Origin: Betaproteobacteria bacterium
GTDB lineage: Bacteria > Pseudomonadota > Gammaproteobacteria > Burkholderiales > Rhodocyclaceae
Assembly (NCBI GenBank): GCA_020047725.1
Contig: JAIFNM010000006.1
Location: 1 to 6,091, forward strand
Length of the DNA stretch: 6,091 nt
Reading direction: 5' to 3'
Numbering within the stretch: the first letter of the stretch is position 1; every line of letters begins with the position of its first letter. Under the pieces are notes generated by a model, which saw only the letters and a list, made by a program, of their open reading frames with translations, ran no database searches and was not told where the DNA came from. Below are positions 5,919 through 6,091 of the stretch, piece after piece. The position numbers and the translations under genes were made by a program.

Positions 5919-6091
5919 TCGGCATCTCACAGCAAATGTCAGCGGCGGCGTGAATTTCGTTGAAATTGGGCGTTTTAGAAATCACTGTTTCCGAGGGCCA
6001 GAACCTGGCACCGGCGGTGCACTTCCCTCTGCGCGTCATAGAACGCACAGCGGCGCTGAGAGCGAAGGAAGAAGGACCAAAAGGGCTTTGT
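5919..6091. other. Region downstream of SulP; no supported gene
   Basis: A forward frame from ATG 5905 stays open to the window edge. A reverse frame also runs through 5755-6048, but it overlaps the SulP 3' end. Neither translation has hydrophobic, catalytic or family features I recognise. There is no canonical GC-hairpin-plus-T-run terminator. The one structured element is the dyad at 5953-5967. Confidence 0.5.
5953..5967. repeat. Perfect inverted repeat downstream of SulP
   Basis: AATTTC and GAAATT are exact reverse complements around GTT, 34 bases after the SulP stop codon. The stem is AT-rich and weak as an RNA terminator, with only GGGCGTTTTA following. It may instead be an operator for a gene beyond the window or a chance dyad. 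Confidence 0.25.

Noticed and set aside
5905..6091. Frameshifted STAS remnant after the SulP gene
   Set aside because: The frame open from 5905 to the window end is rich in Arg, Gly and Pro and has no alternating hydrophobic pattern of a STAS fold. The other two forward frames carry early stops.
1..6091. CRISPR array, tRNA, rRNA, insertion sequence or phage attachment site
   Set aside because: I found no regularly spaced repeats, no tRNA- or rRNA-like stretches, no transposase-like protein and no terminal repeats.

Overview
The window carries five protein-coding genes, all on the + strand. Together they look like a sulfate-ester uptake and desulfation locus from a GC-rich proteobacterium. 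A beta- or gammaproteobacterium with a facultative or anaerobic lifestyle is my best guess. It rests on the composition, on a sulfatase very like Escherichia coli YidJ, and on an oxygen-independent sulfatase-maturing enzyme. No rRNA, tRNA or other taxonomic marker is present, so the genus is not determined.

Layout. Positions 1-311 hold the 3' end of an ABC-transporter ATPase of the nitrate/sulfonate/taurine (NitT/TauT, SsuB-like) type. It is followed by its periplasmic substrate-binding protein (385-1470). A 121-base gap contains a GC-rich hairpin. Next comes a cytoplasmic Cys-type sulfatase (1592-3106) recognisable as YidJ. After it is a radical-SAM/SPASM anaerobic sulfatase-maturating enzyme (anSME; about 3210-4460, start uncertain). 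After a 189-base gap with a perfect short inverted repeat comes a SulP-family anion transporter (4650-5918) that has only the membrane domain. The last 173 bases hold no gene I can support.

How the parts fit (inference from family knowledge). The ABC transporter would import an intact organosulfate or related anion. anSME would oxidise Cys52 of the sulfatase to formylglycine in the cytoplasm. The sulfatase, which has no signal peptide, would hydrolyse the ester inside the cell. The SulP protein could then move the released sulfate, inward or outward. The physiological substrate is not revealed by the sequence.

Points that stand out: Asn in place of the switch (H-loop) histidine of the ATPase; complete loss of the STAS domain from the SulP protein; an ABC importer beside a YidJ-type sulfatase; an incomplete classical metal site in that sulfatase; and several short inverted repeats in the gaps.
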